From Verrucomicrobiota bacterium (GTDB lineage Bacteria > Verrucomicrobiota > Verrucomicrobiia > Chthoniobacterales > JAFAMB01): DNA of 7,752 nucleotides. Within the stretch, counting starts at the first letter, position 1, and each line of letters begins with the position of its first letter. The DNA lies in contig JAFAJU010000200.1 of assembly GCA_019236035.1 (NCBI GenBank), forward strand, positions 1 through 7,752. The letters are read 5' to 3'. The notes beneath the pieces are model-generated. The model saw only the letters and a list, made by a program, of their open reading frames with translations. It made no database searches and was not told the DNA's origin. Both the position numbers and the translations under genes were made by a program. Positions 1-6,659 of this stretch are shown piece by piece.

Positions 1-256
1 TCAAAATGTCCACCGCTCCAAGATCATCGATGATACGGCGCGCCACTCCTTCGCATTCATCTTTTTTGGTCACATTGCAGGTGTACCCCCGATGCGCCTT
101 CCCGATCGCAGCCGCCACCTCCGTCGGGTTTTGGCGTTCAAGGTCCAGAATGGCTACCGTGGCCCCATGTTCCGCGAAAAGCCGTGCGGTGGCGAGTCCA
201 ATTCCCTTTTCGGTTGCTGCGCCTGAAATGACGGCGACTCGATCTTGTAATAGCAT
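1..256 (-). CDS. SDR-family NAD(P)-dependent oxidoreductase, C-terminus beyond window
   Basis: This is the first 85 codons of a short-chain dehydrogenase/reductase; the rest lies beyond the left edge. The N-terminus shows the Rossmann start: strand RVAVISG, then the glycine motif G12-AATEK-G18-I-G20. It carries the two extra residues seen in the 'GAAsxxGIG' variant of the family. Asp38 at the end of the second strand (AILDLER) suggests a preference for NAD over NADP. Residues 60-63 (CNVT) match the usual CDVT segment that lines the adenine pocket, with Asn for Asp. The catalytic Ser-Tyr-Lys would lie in the missing part, so activity cannot be judged. The ATG at 256 is preceded by a good Shine-Dalgarno sequence. 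The gene follows the isomerase after 109 bases and is probably in the same operon. By context it could oxidise a free sugar or sugar acid, with lactone as product. The family call is firm; the substrate is unknown. Confidence 0.9.
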   Translation of the reverse strand, partial: MLLQDRVAVISGAATEKGIGLATARLFAEHGATVAILDLERQNPTEVAAAIGKAHRGYTCNVTKKDECEGVARRIIDDLGAVDIL

Positions 257-262
257 TATTAT

Positions 263-270
263 ATCTTCCT
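263..270 (-). promoter_or_regulatory. Ribosome binding site of the SDR gene
   Basis: The minus strand reads AGGAAGAT followed by six bases and then the ATG at 256. This is a normal Shine-Dalgarno sequence at a workable distance and fixes the SDR start. Confidence 0.65.
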
Positions 271-365
271 AATTCGATTTCCGTTTCTGATTGTTATGTC
301 CAAGCAATTCCGAAATTTTGGCCAGTGGGTTCAGCACCGTCCGTTTCCATGGTCGCATCGGCCAG

Positions 366-1343
366 TCACGCACCTAAGATGGCCCGTCGAATAAGATCCT
401 GGCCGACAACCGCGTCTTGTCGCTTGATTGCCTCCAGTAAGTCCGTTTGGCCTGTTAGTCGCTTGGCCACTCCCCAAAGAGCGTTCACCATAGCAATGTT
501 ATTCTCGCATTCTTGAACGGGGTCCATGCCGATAACGTCGGGAAACGTGTCAAAGTAAATAACTCCATCGAATCCTTTGCGTATGATTTGGAATAGAAGC
601 TCTAACGTCTGCACCATGTTGACCGCACCGACCATCAATCCGTCGTCACGCCTACCGTAGCCATCGTTAAGGTGAATTCCCAGGAGGTGGCTTTCCCGCT
701 GAATCATCGCGGCCGCGAATGCCGGCGATTCACCCGCGTAAAGGACATGAGCAAAGTCCAGCGTCACGCCAAGGTTCGGACGGTTGACTTCTTTGATGGC
801 CAGTAATGTCGTCGCGAGGTTAGATAGGAGGCTGAACGTGCGCGGCTCGCTAGGCTTGTATTCAATGCTGACACTGATGCGCGCGTTATGCTCGGCAACC
901 TCCCTGATGGCGTCGATTTCCGCTTTCCAGATTTTTTCGTGATCCACTTGAAAAGGGTATTCCCAACCATCTTGTCCGAGCCAAACGGTCAGTAAATCCG
1001 CACCAGTTTCCTCAAGAACGTCTATGGCGGTTTTAGTTAGATCGATGGCGGCTTGGCGGACATTCGAATCGGGGTGTGTGAATGCTCCCAGTTTAAACCC
1101 TGGGTTGGAGTAATAGCGCATCGCGATCCCGTTGATGGTTAGTCCCCGATCAGCTGCGAGAGAGACGATTTCTTCCGATTTAGCGTCGTTGAAGTGATCT
1201 GGAAAATTTAAGTCAATAGCGGAGAGCCCGCGAACTTGGCTTGCTCGCTGAATCAACTCCAGCGTGCCGGGTTGGTAGGTGGCGCTTTTCCAACAACGTT
1301 CAGGGCACGACGAGAACGAATTAAGTCTGGAAGCAAATTTCAT
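366..1343 (-). CDS. Sugar isomerase/epimerase, AP-endonuclease-2-type TIM barrel
   Basis: A 325-residue cytoplasmic TIM-barrel protein of the xylose isomerase-like superfamily, which interconverts aldoses and ketoses or epimerises ketoses at a metal centre. Candidate metal ligands fall in the expected order: Glu161 (SIEYKP), Asp196 and His199 (TLDFAH), His224 (GIHLND), Asp233/Asp234 (RRDDG) and Asp265 (YFDTFP). A last ligand that is Asp rather than Glu, plus the DxxH pair and the downstream Asp pair, resembles the L-rhamnose isomerase branch more than tagatose 3-epimerase. That comparison is from memory of those families. The length suits a single-domain barrel. ATG 1343 is the only sensible start, because an in-frame TAA lies two codons upstream. 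The only strong purine-rich Shine-Dalgarno candidate is 22 bases away. The gene lies 71 bases after the lactonase-like gene and before the SDR. The fold is certain; the substrate is open. Confidence 0.88.
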   Translation of the reverse strand: MKFASRLNSFSSCPERCWKSATYQPGTLELIQRASQVRGLSAIDLNFPDHFNDAKSEEIVSLAADRGLTINGIAMRYYSNPGFKLGAFTHPDSNVRQAAIDLTKTAIDVLEETGADLLTVWLGQDGWEYPFQVDHEKIWKAEIDAIREVAEHNARISVSIEYKPSEPRTFSLLSNLATTLLAIKEVNRPNLGVTLDFAHVLYAGESPAFAAAMIQRESHLLGIHLNDGYGRRDDGLMVGAVNMVQTLELLFQIIRKGFDGVIYFDTFPDVIGMDPVQECENNIAMVNALWGVAKRLTGQTDLLEAIKRQDAVVGQDLIRRAILGA

Positions 1344-1353
1344 AAGTTAAAAC

Positions 1354-1371
1354 GGGCGGAGATTTCCTCCC
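1354..1371 (-). other. Small inverted repeat containing a distant GGGAGG before the isomerase
   Basis: Bases 1358-1361 (GGAG on the plus strand) can pair with 1367-1370 (CTCC). Alternatively 1354-1359 pairs with 1366-1371 with one mismatch. On the mRNA the 5' arm contains GGGAGG, the best ribosome-binding match in the 71-base gap, but it ends 22 bases before the ATG. The stem is short and may not be stable. Confidence 0.3.
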
Positions 1372-1414
1372 AACACTTCTAATCCTAGCCTAATAAAACG
1401 TTAAATATTCTCCC

Positions 1415-2338
1415 TCAAAGACGGTAATAACGTACGGCGTTGTCGTGAAACAGCATCCGACGTTCGTCCCCGCTGAATGGCTGTGTAATTTTGCGGAAAG
1501 CCCCGTAGAGGCTATCAAAGTCGCCATACAATTTGTCCACGGGGAAATTACTGGCGAACATACATCGGGAGACGCCAAACGCCTCAATCGTTTGGAGGAC
1601 AAAGGGGCGAATGCTTTCCACCGTCCAGTTCCAATCGACTGTTCCCAACCCCGAGATCTTGACCACAACGTTAGGAACAGTCGCCAGTTCCGACATACCG
1701 CGGAGCCAAAGGCCGAGTCCTTCCTCATCTCGGTCCACGGGCATTCCTGCGTGGTTAAGAATTATGAGAATGTCCGGGTAAGCACGCGCGAGGCCGGCAG
1801 CGTCGGCCATTTGTGCGGGGTAAAGCTGTAGGTCAAAAGAAAGGCCAAACCGTCGTAGCAAGCCAAAGCCGTGACGCCACGCTTCGATCCTGACCAGGTC
1901 GGGACGGTTCACGTAGGTCTTGGTAGGATCAGGATGCCAATTGATGGCGTGACGAATGCCGCGAATGTTTTTATATCGCGCGTGACCCTCCAGAACTTGT
2001 TCAACGTCCGGTGCATCCAACGTCGCACGGCCAATGATGCCGTGAGGGTAACCATGCTTATCGGCGAGCCCCTGCAACCACTCGGTCTCGCCGAGGGGGT
2101 CGGACGGATCCCAACCGCACTCCACGTGGACGGACTTCACGACGTTCTGCTTGGCAGTGTCCGCCAAATAGTCTGCGAGCAAGTAGTCCTTAGCAATAGG
2201 CCGGATGTCCCCTTCCAGACGCGGTTCGAAAGAGTGCGCCTGCAACCAGGGATAGCTGTTCTGCGAGAGATCCCAAAGGTGATGGTGCGGGTCGATTACC
2301 GCTTGCTCGTCTGGCGTATTGTCAATGTCTCTCGTCAT
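1415..2338 (-). CDS. Amidohydrolase family 2 protein, probable sugar lactonase
   Basis: A 307-residue cytoplasmic protein of the COG3618 amidohydrolase group, which includes L-fuconolactone and L-rhamnonolactone hydrolases and 4-sulfomuconolactonase. Family marks in order are IDPHHHLWD (residues 15-23, with HxH at His18/His20), HVECGWD (71-77), IRGIRHAINWH (125-135), LNHAGMP (194-200, His196) and FASNFPVD (261-268). The last motif corresponds to the G/S-SDWP element of classical members but has Asn264 where many carry the catalytic Asp; Asp268 is nearby. Its ATG overlaps the permease stop as ATGA, so it is translationally coupled to the transporter genes. That implies it acts on the imported sugar or its oxidation product. 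A lactonase would pair naturally with the SDR dehydrogenase downstream. The family assignment is strong; lactone hydrolysis is inference from relatives and neighbours. Confidence 0.9.
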   Translation of the reverse strand: MTRDIDNTPDEQAVIDPHHHLWDLSQNSYPWLQAHSFEPRLEGDIRPIAKDYLLADYLADTAKQNVVKSVHVECGWDPSDPLGETEWLQGLADKHGYPHGIIGRATLDAPDVEQVLEGHARYKNIRGIRHAINWHPDPTKTYVNRPDLVRIEAWRHGFGLLRRFGLSFDLQLYPAQMADAAGLARAYPDILIILNHAGMPVDRDEEGLGLWLRGMSELATVPNVVVKISGLGTVDWNWTVESIRPFVLQTIEAFGVSRCMFASNFPVDKLYGDFDSLYGAFRKITQPFSGDERRMLFHDNAVRYYRL

Positions 2339-3327
2339 TGCCGCTTTCGGGTAGCCTGGTCGGCAAACACCGCCAGAATCACGACCGCGCCGGTCGCCAC
2401 GAGTTGCCAGAACGATGGCACGTTTAACAATGTCAAGCCGTTCTGCATCGCGCCTAGGGTCAGTGCGCCTATCAGCGATCCTAGAGGGTTGCCCTCGCCG
2501 CCAAATAGACTTGCACCACCGATTACTGCGGCGCCAATTGCTTGAAGTTCGAAGCCTGTACCTCCGATCGGTTCGGCGGCGCCTATCCGGCCGATTAGAA
2601 CAAAGCCGGCGAAGCTCGCCAACAACCCCGAAACCGCGTAGACGCAGATTTTAACCCGGTCGATATTGATTCCCGAAAGTCGACCCGCTTCTTCGTTGCC
2701 GCCTACCGCAATAATCTGCTCGCCCAAGGCAGTATACCGCACAAGCAAAAACGCTAGCAATGCTATCGCCAAGGCGAAGAGTACAGGCGTGGGAATCCCC
2801 GCTAAATCGCCGGCGAATATAGCACGAAATATCGGATCGATGCCGTAAATTGGTTTGCCATCTGTGTAAATCAGCGCAGCACCACGGTAAATGCTAAGCA
2901 TGCCTAGAGTGACAATAAAGTCAGGCAGCTTCAGCTTCGCGATCAGGAGTCCGTTCACTAAACCGCATACCATGCCTACTAACATTCCCACTACGATGCC
3001 CAGCAGAAGGTTTTGCTGCAGTAAGCTGGCTGCGATCATGCTGCTGAGGCCCACGACCGATCCGACCGAAAGGTCGATACCACGCGTCATCACCACCAAT
3101 GTCATGCCAACGGCAATCATGGTATTGATGGAGGACTGCAGCAGGATGTCCAGCAGGTTGGCCGGCTCGTAGAAACTATTGGTAAGAACAGAAAACACAA
3201 TGAATAGCAGCGCGACGCCAGCAAGCACACTTACACTTCTTATCCATTCCAGGTTAATTTTCTTCTCGCTCAGGACGGCAGGCGCCTGAGTAGCATTCGA
3301 AACCTGCCGAACACGATCGTTTGTCAT
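2335..3327 (-). CDS. ABC sugar transporter permease, RbsC family (CUT2)
   Basis: A 330-residue inner-membrane permease of the ribose/xylose/AI-2 branch, forming the translocation pore as a homodimer. After a polar cytoplasmic N-terminus (1-30) there are about nine or ten hydrophobic segments, beginning at 33-49. Characteristic motifs are TRGIDLSVGS (81-90), the NBD-contacting loop GNEEAGRLSGINIDRVK (210-226), GGASLFGGEGN (270-280) and LTLLNV (298-303). The C-terminus is short and basic (RKRQ), as usual. The ATG sits in an ATGA overlap with the ATPase stop and has a strong GGGGAGG ribosome site 10 bases upstream. Its own stop overlaps the hydrolase start in the same way. No second permease gene is present, which is normal for CUT2 systems. 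The family and role are clear; substrate is not readable from the sequence. Confidence 0.95.
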   Translation of the reverse strand: MTNDRVRQVSNATQAPAVLSEKKINLEWIRSVSVLAGVALLFIVFSVLTNSFYEPANLLDILLQSSINTMIAVGMTLVVMTRGIDLSVGSVVGLSSMIAASLLQQNLLLGIVVGMLVGMVCGLVNGLLIAKLKLPDFIVTLGMLSIYRGAALIYTDGKPIYGIDPIFRAIFAGDLAGIPTPVLFALAIALLAFLLVRYTALGEQIIAVGGNEEAGRLSGINIDRVKICVYAVSGLLASFAGFVLIGRIGAAEPIGGTGFELQAIGAAVIGGASLFGGEGNPLGSLIGALTLGAMQNGLTLLNVPSFWQLVATGAVVILAVFADQATRKRQ

Positions 3328-4880
3328 AGCCGAGCAACCTCCCCGCTAGCGTATTTCATAAGCAAATCCTCCGTTAAGCCCGAACAGTCGTCGATGGTTT
3401 GAACCAGACGGCCTCCGCGCATGACCCCCACCCGATCGCAGAGCGCCAGGATCTCCGGCATTTCAGAGGAGATAACCAACAGCGCGCAGCCCTCTTTGGC
3501 CAATCGACGCATGAGTTCGTGAATCTCAAATTTTGCCCCTACATCTATGCCACGGGTCGGTTCGTCGAAGAGAAAAATCCTGGCACCCGACTGAAGCCAA
3601 CGAGCGATTATGACTTTCTGTTGATTGCCCCCAGAAAGGTTCCTTACCCGCACCCCGGCACGGTCAGGCCGAATAGCCATTTCTTCAATGTAGCGTTCGG
3701 TATCCTGTCTCCGCTGTTTGAGCCGCAAAAACCCTGACGGCGCGTACTGCCCATAATTGGCGAGGCCAAAATTCCGTTCGACGTCCATAACGGGTACCAG
3801 GGCCTGTTTGCGGCGGTCTTCCGGAATCAGAGCGATACCGGCTGCTTTTGCGTCAGAGGGTTGCTGCACCTCGAGCGGTTTTCCGTTCACATAGATGGTC
3901 CCGCCGTCCTTGCGATCGGCGCCAAAGATGCACCTCACCAGCTCCGTCCTGCCGGAGCCAACCAACCCAGCCAAACCAAATATTTCACCGGCGTGCACTG
4001 TTAAGTCTATCGCGTGTAGTTTTCCCGCCCTAGAAACGCCCTCCAGTCTTAAGGCTTCCGGCCCATCGCGACGTGCACTTGGTTTTACCGGGCGGTGCAG
4101 TTCCTCGGCCAGACGTCGTCCGGCGATCATGTTAATCAGTTCGTCTGGATCAACCTCACTTGTCGCACGGTTAGCCACAACCTGACCATCTCGGAGCACC
4201 GTGATACGGTCGGAAATTGCATAGACTTCCGGAATTCGATGCGAAATATAGATGATACCCTTACCGCTGTTTTTCAGTTGCCGAATAAGCGAGAAAAGGC
4301 CGTCTCGTTCCGCCGGGGTGAGACTTGAAGTGGGTTCATCGAATCCGATAATCCTGGCGCCGCGAGCCAATGTCCTTGCGATTTCGACGATTTGAAGCTC
4401 TGCCATGCCTAGGGAACCAACGCGGGTCGTGACCGATAGCTGCGGCGCCAGCGGCTTCAAAATCTCTCGCGCTTTTGCCTGGAACCGGGCCCGCTTGACA
4501 ATGCTAAGCGCCTCGGTCTGTCCCAGGAAAATGTTTTGGGCTACATCGAGTTGAGGAACCAAGCTTGGCTCCTGGCTTACCAGCCCAATTCCAAGCGCGA
4601 GGGCGTGTCGAGGGTCGTCGATATCGACTTTGCCATGGCCATCGATCTCTATCGTACCAGAATCAGGCGGCTGCACGCCGAACATGACTTTCATTAGGGT
4701 CGATTTACCGGCCCCGTTCTCGCCCATTAAGGCGTGGATTTCTCCTTCGCAGAGGTCGAAATCCACTCCTTTTAAAGCTTGCACGCCTGCAAACCCTTTA
4801 ACGATGCCTTTTAACTGGAGGAGCAGTTTCCCAGGAGAATCGACTTTTGAGATCTGCACGCTTTGCAAGGAATCCCTCAT
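3324..4880 (-). CDS. ABC sugar transporter ATP-binding protein, two NBDs (RbsA/AraG family)
   Basis: A 518-residue cytoplasmic ATPase with two fused nucleotide-binding domains, driving sugar import through the adjacent permease. NBD1 has Walker A GENGAGKST (53-61, Lys59), Q-loop Gln103, Walker B with Asp181/Glu182 and H-loop His214. Its signature region reads LGMAELQ (157-163), with Gly where Ser is usual. NBD2 has the Arg-type Walker A GLVGSGRTE (305-313), typical for this family, a canonical LSGGNQQK signature (415-422), Walker B Asp439/Glu440, and SSEMPE in place of an H-loop His. One ATP site is therefore canonical and the other degenerate. The SSLTPAE stretch after Walker B of NBD1 is AraG/RbsA-like. 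The ATG at 4880 follows the binding-protein stop by 10 bases with GAGG five bases upstream. The gene overlaps the permease by four bases. Length is normal for the family. Confidence 0.96.
   Translation of the reverse strand: MRDSLQSVQISKVDSPGKLLLQLKGIVKGFAGVQALKGVDFDLCEGEIHALMGENGAGKSTLMKVMFGVQPPDSGTIEIDGHGKVDIDDPRHALALGIGLVSQEPSLVPQLDVAQNIFLGQTEALSIVKRARFQAKAREILKPLAPQLSVTTRVGSLGMAELQIVEIARTLARGARIIGFDEPTSSLTPAERDGLFSLIRQLKNSGKGIIYISHRIPEVYAISDRITVLRDGQVVANRATSEVDPDELINMIAGRRLAEELHRPVKPSARRDGPEALRLEGVSRAGKLHAIDLTVHAGEIFGLAGLVGSGRTELVRCIFGADRKDGGTIYVNGKPLEVQQPSDAKAAGIALIPEDRRKQALVPVMDVERNFGLANYGQYAPSGFLRLKQRRQDTERYIEEMAIRPDRAGVRVRNLSGGNQQKVIIARWLQSGARIFLFDEPTRGIDVGAKFEIHELMRRLAKEGCALLVISSEMPEILALCDRVGVMRGGRLVQTIDDCSGLTEDLLMKYASGEVARL
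3338..3344 (-). promoter_or_regulatory. Ribosome binding site of the permease, inside the ATPase gene
   Basis: The minus strand reads GGGGAGG within the last codons of the ATPase, 10 bases before the permease ATG. It supports the overlapping start and suggests the permease can recruit ribosomes itself as well as by coupling. Confidence 0.7.
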
Positions 4881-4885
4881 GGTGA

Positions 4886-4889
4886 CCTC
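4886..4889 (-). promoter_or_regulatory. Ribosome binding site of the ABC ATPase
   Basis: GAGG on the minus strand lies five bases before the ATG at 4880, in the 10-base gap after the binding-protein stop. It is a short but well-placed match that supports this start. Confidence 0.55.
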
Positions 4890-4890
4890 A

Positions 4891-5931
4891 CTACTTGGAG
4901 CTAGGCGGGTTCGGGAAATCCTTAACGTTGTCTGCGGTGATAACCGCTTGAGGCGACACGACCCAAGGAGGAATAGCCTGGCAGCCCAATAGCCGCAGGG
5001 CTATCTGGACACCAAGTACGCCTTCATCAAAAGGGAATTCGGCCACAGTCGCGCGCATTTCGCCGGCGCCAACGGACCGTTTGGCTTCGCGGATTCCGTC
5101 GGTCCCGACCACCGCGACTTGTTTCTGTTTGCCGGCACCTTTAACCGCCTCGAAGACACCTAAGGCCATACCGTCATTATTGGCGTAGATTCCAACGAGA
5201 TCGGAATGCTGCCGCAGAATATTGGAGGTGACATTAAGGGCTGTCATCCGGTCCCAGTTACCCGGCTGGCTGGCGACCAGATTTAAGTTGCTATACTTTT
5301 TGACTGTCTCAGTGAAGCCCTGAATTCTCTTCCGGGCGTTGGGAGAGCCGGCCTGTCCTTCGATCTGGGCGATCTTCCCACCATCTGGATAAAGCTTGTG
5401 CAGGAATTCCGCCGCACTGGCCCCAATGCCGACTTGGTCAGTACCCACATAGCTACTAGCTCCCTCGGTTCGCGCGTCGTCGATTACGACCGTGGGAATA
5501 TTAAGCTTCTTGGCCGCTTCGACTACTGGGACGAGGTTTGAATCGGACTGGGGCGAAAGCAACAGTGCGTCGGGTTTCTTGGACAACATGGTCTGAGCTA
5601 AGTTCAGTTGCTCAACGAGCGAGGACTCGTCTTTGGGTGCCTGCACGTCGACCTCAATGTTATATTTGGCGGCCTCACTTTTGATTCCGGCAGCAACATC
5701 CTGCCAGAATTCATTGATCAAGGTCTTAGTGACGTAGGCAAACCGTAAAGGCTTTTTCGCAGCGGGCACCGCGCCGAAAGTTTTTTCAAGATCTACCGAT
5801 TGAATTTTCTCTGCGGTTCCCGTTGGATAGGCAGAACAGGGTTCGTCGGCGTGTGCTCTGGCAGCGGTAAATAGAAAAGGCGCCGTTATTGCGACGGCTA
5901 ACAATACATTGTGTTTTGTCGGGGAATGCAT
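4891..5931 (-). CDS. Periplasmic sugar-binding protein, RbsB-like
   Basis: A 346-residue substrate-binding protein of the ribose-type periplasmic binding family (Peripla_BP_4/COG1879). It captures the sugar in the periplasm and delivers it to the membrane complex. The N-terminus is a Sec signal with a hydrophobic core (8-24) and probable cleavage after ARAHA, before Asp29; there is no lipobox. Family features are FAYVTKTLINEFWQD (64-78), VVIDDA (148-153), YVGTDQ (161-166), EGQAGSPNARKRIQGF (191-206), NNDGMALG (251-258) and VVGTDG (274-279). Cys32 and Cys317 are the only cysteines in the mature part and could form a disulfide; Cys32 lies in an N-terminal extension (29-60) before the first core strand. 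The gene is directly upstream of the ATPase, so it is the cognate receptor by position. The ATG has no clear Shine-Dalgarno sequence. The role is sure; the ligand is unknown. Confidence 0.94.
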   Translation of the reverse strand: MHSPTKHNVLLAVAITAPFLFTAARAHADEPCSAYPTGTAEKIQSVDLEKTFGAVPAAKKPLRFAYVTKTLINEFWQDVAAGIKSEAAKYNIEVDVQAPKDESSLVEQLNLAQTMLSKKPDALLLSPQSDSNLVPVVEAAKKLNIPTVVIDDARTEGASSYVGTDQVGIGASAAEFLHKLYPDGGKIAQIEGQAGSPNARKRIQGFTETVKKYSNLNLVASQPGNWDRMTALNVTSNILRQHSDLVGIYANNDGMALGVFEAVKGAGKQKQVAVVGTDGIREAKRSVGAGEMRATVAEFPFDEGVLGVQIALRLLGCQAIPPWVVSPQAVITADNVKDFPNPPSSK

Positions 5932-5989
5932 TTTCAGATGTGTTTTAATAGTAGTGGATGTTTGATTCAGAGGAGTGAGCGCAAAGTTT

Positions 5990-6562
5990 TCATTTCATAT
6001 TGGTGTACCGGGTGTACATGTCTTCGCGTTTCTGGTGAGTCAGCTCGAGAAGGCGCAGAATCAGCAAATCGCCAAACAACAACAAGGCAGCCTCGTAATG
6101 GGTGCCCATGGTTAAGACGCTTAAGCCGGCCGCTACATCCACCATGGTTTGTGCAGGTAGATAAATCACAACGTCTACGGGCATCTGCGCCGCGCGTCCG
6201 GGCTGTGCGGTGACGATCACTGTCCGGCCACCCGCTTCTCGCGCCACCTTTAAAAGTGTCTCTATAGTTGGAAAATGTCCTGGGCCGGCGCTCGCGAAAA
6301 AAACGTCGCCCGGGTCTACGGGTGGCGTAACCATCTCTCCTACGACATAAGACTGGAAGCCCGCGTGCATCAACCGCATGGCAATGGCCTCCATCATGAG
6401 GCCTTCCCGGCCGACGCCGTAGCAAACGATACGCCGGGCCGCCACAAGTTCTTGGCTTAAGATCTCTAACTGAGCCGGATCAACGCTCTTAAAGACATTA
6501 TCCAAGTCGCTGCAAGCACGGCGGCCTAAGCCGACCAAATCAAAACTAGGCTCTGGGTTCAT
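5990..6562 (-). CDS. SIS-domain protein, HxlB-like (6-phospho-3-hexuloisomerase-related)
   Basis: With the ATG at 6562 this is a 190-residue cytoplasmic single-SIS protein, the usual size for the HxlB family that interconverts 3-hexulose 6-phosphate and fructose 6-phosphate. The fold is visible in IVCYGVGREG (45-54), IAMRLMHAGFQSYVVGEMVTPPVDPGD (60-86), VIVTAQPGR (115-123) and MGTHYEAALLLFGDLLI (152-168), which matches the Glu-containing helix of HxlB. Two usual landmarks differ: the phosphate loop reads SAGPGHFPT (91-99) rather than SGSGET, and the C-terminus reads RYTNMK (185-190) rather than RHANLE. A longer reading from ATG 6655 is possible, but its extra 31 codons are unlike the family and run through two hairpins. 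It lies between the two binding-protein genes. Phosphohexulose isomerase is the best guess; a related isomerase or sensor is possible. Confidence 0.85.
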   Translation of the reverse strand: MNPEPSFDLVGLGRRACSDLDNVFKSVDPAQLEILSQELVAARRIVCYGVGREGLMMEAIAMRLMHAGFQSYVVGEMVTPPVDPGDVFFASAGPGHFPTIETLLKVAREAGGRTVIVTAQPGRAAQMPVDVVIYLPAQTMVDVAAGLSVLTMGTHYEAALLLFGDLLILRLLELTHQKREDMYTRYTNMK

Positions 6563-6568
6563 TGGAAG

Positions 6569-6594
6569 GGATCTCGCAAAGGTTGCGCAGATCC
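6569..6594 (-). promoter_or_regulatory. Stem-loop immediately upstream of the SIS gene start
   Basis: Bases 6569-6574 pair with 6589-6594 (GGATCT with AGATCC) and 6575-6579 pair with 6583-6587 (CGCAA with TTGCG). The result is an 11-base-pair stem with one bulged base (6588) and a three-base loop. On the mRNA it ends six bases before the ATG at 6562 and covers the place where a Shine-Dalgarno sequence should be. No poly-U follows, so it is not an intrinsic terminator. It could control translation or protect RNA ends. Confidence 0.6.
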
Positions 6595-6597
6595 ACG

Positions 6598-6631
6598 CAG
6601 GCGGATGAGGGTTTAATCCCTCATCCGCCTG
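6598..6631 (-). promoter_or_regulatory. Perfect 14-bp stem-loop after the first binding-protein gene
   Basis: Bases 6598-6611 are the exact reverse complement of 6618-6631, with a six-base loop (6612-6617). The stem is GC-rich and starts 28 bases after the upstream stop codon. No T run follows on either strand, so a simple terminator is unlikely. Hairpins after the first binding-protein gene of an ABC operon commonly stabilise the upstream mRNA and raise binding-protein yield relative to later genes (known from malE-type operons). That role is inferred here. Confidence 0.75.
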
Positions 6632-6659
6632 GAGAGGACATTGCCCGCCAGGCATTGGC

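Noticed and set aside
1445..1831. 128-codon plus-strand reading frame
   Set aside because: Antisense shadow of the amidohydrolase gene, with no recognisable motif.
1871..2545. 224-codon plus-strand reading frame
   Set aside because: It lies antisense to the well-supported hydrolase and permease genes and its translation resembles no protein family.
5967..6425. 152-codon minus-strand reading frame overlapping the SIS gene
   Set aside because: Arg-rich, low-complexity translation in another frame of a clearly recognised gene, with no family likeness.
6598..6631. Rho-independent terminator
   Set aside because: The stem is strong, but neither strand has a T run after it and same-strand genes continue downstream.
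6563..6655. N-terminal extension of the SIS protein starting at ATG 6655
   Set aside because: The extra 31 codons are Pro/Cys-rich and unlike the family, and they read straight through two inverted repeats. The ATG at 6562 gives the normal family length. The upstream start has a GGGG about nine bases away, so it is not fully excluded.
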